Assembly (NCBI GenBank): GCA_003343625.1
Contig: QAKV01000028.1
Location: 106,044-170,043 of the forward strand
From: Clostridiales bacterium
Lineage (GTDB): Bacteria > Bacillota > Clostridia > Lachnospirales > Lachnospiraceae
DNA: 64,000 bases
Direction of reading: 5' to 3'
Part shown: piece after piece, positions 59,770-64,000 of the stretch
Position numbering within the stretch: position 1 is the first letter of the stretch
Layout of the letters: every line of letters begins with the position of its first letter
Notes under the pieces: model-generated
What the model saw: the letters and a program-made list of their open reading frames with translations, nothing else
What the model was told of the DNA's origin: nothing
The model's database searches: none
Program-made: the position numbers and the translations under genes

Positions 59770-60324
59770 ATGAATAAAAAATTTGGCGTCAAAGATGTAG
59801 TGGCCATCGGCATCGGCACGGCCCTGTTTATCGTGTTGACCAACGTGCAGGTTCCTCTGGGATTCATCCCCAACACGTCCCTGCAGTCCAGAGTGGCAGT
59901 GCTCACGTTCTTTTCCGCAGTGTTCGGCCCCATTGTGGGCGGAGTGATCGGCCTGGTGGGCCACGCCCTGGGAGACGCGCTTTTTTATGGAAGCATCTGG
60001 TGGAGCTGGGTATTCCCCGAGGCTGTGTTCGCTATCGCGGTGGGCATCTTTGCGGCGAAATATAAAGTGAGGGAAGGCGGATTCGGCAAGAAGGAGATCA
60101 TCCTGTTCAACGTGGTACAGGTGATCGGCAACGCTCTGGCATGGCTTCTGGTGGCGCCGGTACTGGATATCCTGATCTATGCGGAGCCCGCAGGCAAGGT
60201 ATTCTCTCAGGGCGTGGGCGCTACCATCGGAAACGTGCTTGTGGCGGGCATCCTGGGAACTCTGCTCATGGCGGCATATTCCAAGGTCGGAGCGAAATCC
60301 GGCAGCCTTTCCAAAGAGGACTGA
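59770..60324 (+). CDS. ECF transporter substrate-binding (S) component, UPF0397 type
   Basis: A 184-residue membrane protein with about six helices. KDVVAIGIGTALFIVLT, VPNTSLQ-like FIPNTSLQSRVAVLTFFSAVFGPIVGGVIGLVGHALGDALFYGSIWWSWVFPE match the UPF0397/ECF-ribofla group. It captures a vitamin-like substrate for the two next proteins. Riboflavin is the annotation often used, but the substrate is not settled and no FMN riboswitch precedes it. The start at 59770 follows GAGGAGG; the ATG at 59752 overlaps that site. Confidence 0.88.
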   Translation: MNKKFGVKDVVAIGIGTALFIVLTNVQVPLGFIPNTSLQSRVAVLTFFSAVFGPIVGGVIGLVGHALGDALFYGSIWWSWVFPEAVFAIAVGIFAAKYKVREGGFGKKEIILFNVVQVIGNALAWLLVAPVLDILIYAEPAGKVFSQGVGATIGNVLVAGILGTLLMAAYSKVGAKSGSLSKED

Positions 60325-60326
60325 AC

Positions 60327-62054
60327 ATGACCCCTATTATCGAATTTAAAAATTACACTTTTAAATATCGATCACAGACGGAACCGACTCTCCGGGATAT
60401 CGATCTTTCCATTTATCCCGGGGAGAAGGTTTTAATCGTGGGACCTTCCGGCTCGGGGAAATCCACCCTGGCGCACTGCATCAACGGAATGGTTCCATTT
60501 TCTTTTCCCGGGGAACATGCGGGAAGCCTGTCTGTGAACGGCCAGGATCCCGCTAAGGTGGGGATCTTCGGTATGTCCAAAAGCGTCGGCACGGTGCTGC
60601 AAGACACGGACGGCCAGTTCATCGGGCTGACAGTGGCCGAAGACGTGGCCTTCGCCCTGGAAAACGACTGCGTTCCCCAGGACAGGATGTTCTCCCTGGT
60701 GGAAGAAGTGGCGAAAACTGTGGATATCAAAAAGCTGTTGGATCATGCGCCCTCGGAGCTGTCCGGCGGACAGAAACAGCGGGTTTCCATGGCGGGCGTG
60801 CTGGTGGACGATGTGGATATCCTGCTGTTTGATGAGCCGCTGGCGAATCTGGATCCGGCCACGGGCAAGCGGGCGATTGATCTGATCGACAGGATACACA
60901 AAGAGCAGAAAAAGACTGTGCTCATCATCGAGCATAGGCTGGAGGACGTTTTGTACCGGGATGTGGATCGGATTGTGGTCATCGGGGACGGCAGAGTGGT
61001 GGCGGATCAGACGCCGGACGAGCTGCTGTGCGGGGATGTTCTGGAGCGGGAAGGTATCCGGGAACCTTTGTACGTGACCGCCCTAAAACACGCGGGCTGC
61101 CGCGTCCAGGCATGCGATCACCCTCAGCACATCGAGACCATGCGGCTGGAGCCTTACCGGGAAAAGGTGCAGGAGTGGTATCAAAAGGTCAGCCCTCCGC
61201 CTTTGCGTGAAGAGAAGGCGACGGCGCTGGAAGTGCTGGATCTGGATTTTTCCTATATTTCCGGCAACCCGGTTCTAAGCAACATCGACTTTAAGATCCA
61301 TAAAGGGGAAATGCTGGCCATCGTCGGGAAAAACGGGGCGGGAAAGAGCACCCTTTCCAACCTGATCTGCGGCTTTATCAATCCGGATCGGGGGAAAATC
61401 CTGCTAAACGACGAGGATATCGCGGCAAAATCCATCAAGGAGAGGGGGGAGGTCATCGGACTGGTGATGCAGAACCCCAATCAGATGATTTCCAAGCCCA
61501 TGATCTTCGATGAAGTGGCCCTGGGGCTTGTGGTTCGAGGCGTGCCGGAGGAGGAAGTGAAGGAGCGCGTCCATGAGACGCTGAAGATCTGTGGCCTGTA
61601 TCCTTTCCGCAACTGGCCGGTTTCCGCCCTGAGCTTCGGGCAGAAAAAACGGGTGACTATCGCATCTATCCTGGTGATGAATCCCCAGGTACTGATTCTG
61701 GACGAACCCACGGCCGGTCAGGATTACCGTCATTATACGGAAATTATGGAATTCCTGAAAGAACTGAACATAAAGTACGGCATCACCATCCTCATGATCA
61801 CCCATGACATGCATCTGATGCTGGAATACACGGATCGTGCCATCGTCATCGCGGACGGGCAGCTGGTGGCGGACGACACTCCGGCCAATGTTCTGACCAA
61901 TGAGTGGATCGCCGAAAAGGCCTATCTGAAAAAGACCTCGCTGTACGATCTGGCAGTGCGATGCGGCATTTCCGATGCCTCCGGTTTTGCGGAGAGATTT
62001 ATTCATTATGAAAGGCAGGTGAGGGGACTTGGCGGGAAGACTGCTGACGTATGA
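60327..62054 (+). CDS. ECF transporter ATP-binding protein, two fused ATPase domains
   Basis: A 575-residue protein with two complete ABC ATPases. First: Walker A VGPSGSGKSTLAH, signature LSGGQKQRVSMAG, Walker B DILLFDEPLANLD. Second: VGKNGAGKSTLSNL, the signature ALSFGQKKRVTIAS (degenerate, SFGQ for SGGQ) and VLILDEPTAGQD. It stands for the EcfA/EcfA' pair of most ECF systems in one chain. It lies 2 nt after the S component and overlaps the ecfT gene. Confidence 0.92.
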   Translation: MTPIIEFKNYTFKYRSQTEPTLRDIDLSIYPGEKVLIVGPSGSGKSTLAHCINGMVPFSFPGEHAGSLSVNGQDPAKVGIFGMSKSVGTVLQDTDGQFIGLTVAEDVAFALENDCVPQDRMFSLVEEVAKTVDIKKLLDHAPSELSGGQKQRVSMAGVLVDDVDILLFDEPLANLDPATGKRAIDLIDRIHKEQKKTVLIIEHRLEDVLYRDVDRIVVIGDGRVVADQTPDELLCGDVLEREGIREPLYVTALKHAGCRVQACDHPQHIETMRLEPYREKVQEWYQKVSPPPLREEKATALEVLDLDFSYISGNPVLSNIDFKIHKGEMLAIVGKNGAGKSTLSNLICGFINPDRGKILLNDEDIAAKSIKERGEVIGLVMQNPNQMISKPMIFDEVALGLVVRGVPEEEVKERVHETLKICGLYPFRNWPVSALSFGQKKRVTIASILVMNPQVLILDEPTAGQDYRHYTEIMEFLKELNIKYGITILMITHDMHLMLEYTDRAIVIADGQLVADDTPANVLTNEWIAEKAYLKKTSLYDLAVRCGISDASGFAERFIHYERQVRGLGGKTADV

Positions 62055-62856
62055 AGAGAAGGATACATGGATTCACCGGCTCAGCGGCGTGACCAAGCTG
62101 ACTTTTTTCCTGTTGTGGTCCATCACCGGTATGCTGACCTACGACACGCGGGTGCTGATCGCGATGTTGGTGCTGAGTCTGGTCATCTTCAGGATGTCGA
62201 AAACAGAGTGGAAGCAGGTGGGGACGGTATTCAAGTTCATCCTCCTGTTTCTGTGCCTGAATTTGCTGGCGGTCTATCTGTTTTCCCCTCAGCAGGGGAC
62301 GTCGATTTACGGCACGTCCACGGTGTTGGTAAACCTGCCGGGGCGCTATGACCTGACCGCAGAGCAGCTCTTCTATGAGTTCAACATCATGCTGAAATAT
62401 CTGACGGTGACGCCGGTGGTGCTGATGTTCATCGTCACTACCAATCCCAGTGAATTCGCTGCCAGCTTAAACCGGATAGGAATCAGCTATAACGTGGGAT
62501 ATGCCGTCGCCATCGCCCTGCGCTATGTGCCGGACGTGCAGTCGGATTTCACTAAAATCAAGCACGCCCAGGAGGCCAGGGGAATCGAGATGAGCAGCAA
62601 AGCGTCGGTCTGGAAACGGCTGAAAAAGATGAGCATGATCATCTTTCCGCTGATCTTCTCCAGCATGGATCGGATCGATGTGGTCAGCAACGCCATGGAG
62701 CTGCGCGGATTCGGGAAGCATAAGAAGAGAACCTGGTATAAAGGAAAGAAGCTGACGCAAAAAGACTACCTGACGCTGGCCTTTGCGGCAGTTTTTATGA
62801 TCGCGTCTTTGTGGATCACATTCGCCGACGGAAGTCGGTTTTACAATCCATTTTGA
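62029..62856 (+). CDS. ecfT: ECF transporter transmembrane (T) component
   Basis: A 275-residue EcfT. Membrane segments in the first half (LTFFLLWSITGMLTYDTRVLIAML, FKFILLFLCLNLLAVYLF) and the ATPase-coupling part with ALRYVPDVQSDFTKIKHAQEARGIEM and the second Ala-Arg-Gly-like motif AMELRGFGKHKKR. It couples the ATPases to the S component. The TTG at 62029 is chosen; it overlaps the ATPase gene by 26 nt. Confidence 0.92.
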   Translation: MAGRLLTYEEKDTWIHRLSGVTKLTFFLLWSITGMLTYDTRVLIAMLVLSLVIFRMSKTEWKQVGTVFKFILLFLCLNLLAVYLFSPQQGTSIYGTSTVLVNLPGRYDLTAEQLFYEFNIMLKYLTVTPVVLMFIVTTNPSEFAASLNRIGISYNVGYAVAIALRYVPDVQSDFTKIKHAQEARGIEMSSKASVWKRLKKMSMIIFPLIFSSMDRIDVVSNAMELRGFGKHKKRTWYKGKKLTQKDYLTLAFAAVFMIASLWITFADGSRFYNPF

Positions 62857-62874
62857 GGAAAGAGGAGGCAGGTT

Positions 62875-63750
62875 ATGATTTACACCATCGAAAACGAGGC
62901 GCTGAAGGTGCAGATTTCAGACAGAGGAGCTGAAATGATGTCCATTCAGACAAAGGACGGCACAGAATATTTGTGGCAGGGCGACGAGAAGTACTGGGGT
63001 GACCGGGCGCTGAACCTATTTCCCTACATCGCGCGGATGACGGAAGGGAAATACACTCTGGATGGACAGACCTATTCTATGGATATACACGGGTTCGTCA
63101 AGGGTTCTGTACTGACTGCGGAAGCGCAGGCGGCGGACAGGATTACGTTGAAACTGACCCAGAACCGGGAGACTCTGGATCAGTATCCTTTCGATTTCGT
63201 CTATCGGATTCGCTATGAACTGGAAGGTAACCGGCTCAACATCGTCTTCTCGGTGGAAAACCCCAACGGCCGTACCATGTATTTCGGCATCGGCGGGCAT
63301 CCGGGATTTTTCGTGCCCATGGAAAAAGGGCTTTCGTTCGAAGACTATTATCTGCAGTTCGATGAGGAGAAAACCCCGGTTCGAGTAGGAATCTCCCCCA
63401 CTTGTTTTGTGGATGGCAATGATAAAGAATATCCTTTGGCAGCGGGCGGCAGAATCCCTCTGGCGCACGGTCTGTTCGACGACGATGCTATCGTGCTGCG
63501 GGATATGGCCAAAGCTGTGACCATTAAGTCAGACAAAGGGGCGAAAGCCGTCCGGGTGGAATATCCGCAGATGAGTTATCTGGGAATCTGGCATATGCCT
63601 CACACAGATGCGCCTTATGTGTGTATCGAACCCTGGTCTTCCCTCCCTTCCAGACAGGATGTAGTGGAGGATCTTTCCACACAGCCCGGTCTGGTGCATC
63701 TGCCGGCTGGAGAAAGCTATGAAAACCGCTGGGTGATTCAGATCTTCTGA
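62875..63750 (+). CDS. Aldose 1-epimerase family protein (LacX-like)
   Basis: A 291-residue mutarotase fold protein. It starts MIYTIENEALKVQISDRGAEMMSIQTKDGTEYLWQGDEKYWGDRALNLFPYIA; conserved parts include DIHGFVKGS with the catalytic-type His, FGIGGHPGFFVP with another His, and a late Glu in YVCIEPW. These epimerise or bind sugars; LacX-type substrates are rarely known. It is 18 nt after ecfT, maybe by read-through, though unrelated in function. A strong terminator follows. Confidence 0.9.
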   Translation: MIYTIENEALKVQISDRGAEMMSIQTKDGTEYLWQGDEKYWGDRALNLFPYIARMTEGKYTLDGQTYSMDIHGFVKGSVLTAEAQAADRITLKLTQNRETLDQYPFDFVYRIRYELEGNRLNIVFSVENPNGRTMYFGIGGHPGFFVPMEKGLSFEDYYLQFDEEKTPVRVGISPTCFVDGNDKEYPLAAGGRIPLAHGLFDDDAIVLRDMAKAVTIKSDKGAKAVRVEYPQMSYLGIWHMPHTDAPYVCIEPWSSLPSRQDVVEDLSTQPGLVHLPAGESYENRWVIQIF

Positions 63751-63772
63751 TGGGTTTGGGCAAAGAAAGAGA

Positions 63773-63817
63773 AAAGGCCGGAGCCGAAAACAATCCCTGT
63801 TTTCGGCTCCGGCCTTT
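63773..63817. terminator. Terminator after the aldose epimerase gene
   Basis: A perfect 19-bp stem, AAAGGCCGGAGCCGAAAAC and its complement, with a 7-nt loop. The TTT end is short but the stem is very strong. Confidence 0.85.
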
Positions 63818-63878
63818 CGCATTTTCAGGAGCATAATTCGTTTATGATCGAACTTCCTTCAAAATTTCTAAAAAGCTC

Positions 63879-63907
63879 TTGACTTTTGGAACGAAAGCGG
63901 ATAGAAT
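63879..63907 (+). promoter_or_regulatory. Promoter of the tRNA-Arg gene
   Basis: TTGACT (63879-63884), 17 nt, TAGAAT (63902-63907). It fits a start near 63914, about 40 nt before the tRNA. Confidence 0.85.
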
Positions 63908-63953
63908 ATAATTCGTTGTCAGGGATATAGAGAACTGATGATGAAAGCGATAT

Positions 63954-64000
<47 letters not shown>

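Overview
The window looks like a chromosome segment from a fairly GC-rich Gram-positive anaerobe of the class Clostridia, most likely a Lachnospiraceae-type gut bacterium. Supporting signs are a butyrate-type operon end (hbd-bcd-etfB-etfA), AddAB instead of RecBCD, a T-box and a ZTP riboswitch, purine enzymes split into PurO-like and AICARFT-only proteins, DUF6106 and DUF6062 proteins, an energy-coupling-factor vitamin transporter, and spore-associated families (CotH, a PdaB-like deacetylase). The lineage is an inference from gene content, not from a phylogeny.

Layout. 1-3.5 kb: crotonyl-CoA reduction with electron-transfer flavoproteins. 3.5-5.3 kb: tryptophan T-box leader and a TrpB2-type gene, then a 57-bp tandem palindromic repeat. 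5.5-14.4 kb: envelope and transport genes (propeller protein, NodB deacetylase, CstA, CotH kinase with an InlB repeat, VanY peptidase, DUF368, DUF3048). 14.5-20.4 kb: a co-directional run hisC, acyltransferase, methyltransferase, hslO, nadE. 20.4-23.3 kb: dapF and small membrane proteins. 23.3-26.9 kb: guaB, a ZTP riboswitch, then the last two steps to IMP as separate genes.

27.1-37.0 kb is the special region. A tyrosine recombinase is followed by a segment of about 310 bp bounded by perfect 25-bp inverted repeats. The segment holds a near-consensus promoter (TTGACT, 17 nt, TATAAT) that points away from the next operon in the sequenced orientation. That operon encodes a SipW-type signal peptidase, four TasA/camelysin-like proteins with SipW-type signal peptides, a secreted Cys/His tandem-repeat protein, a 987-residue VWA/SpaA-like protein and a sorting-signal protein. 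I read this as a phase-variable cell-surface fibre or matrix system, sequenced in its OFF state. The left repeat with its outside T-run also forms a terminator for the OFF-state transcript.

37-64 kb is mostly housekeeping: an AP2-domain protein, minCDE, DUF975, glnS with a MocR regulator, a GH38 alpha-mannosidase, a YtxH-like protein, TetR plus DUF6062, uracil permease, a divergent LysE exporter and XRE-cupin regulator around a 16-bp palindromic operator, addB-addA, an ECF transporter, an aldose epimerase and the start of a tRNA-Arg. An 81-bp intergenic repeat occurs twice, in opposite orientations, near 39.9 and 49.8 kb. Many starts were chosen by combining Shine-Dalgarno position with clear -35/-10 promoters.
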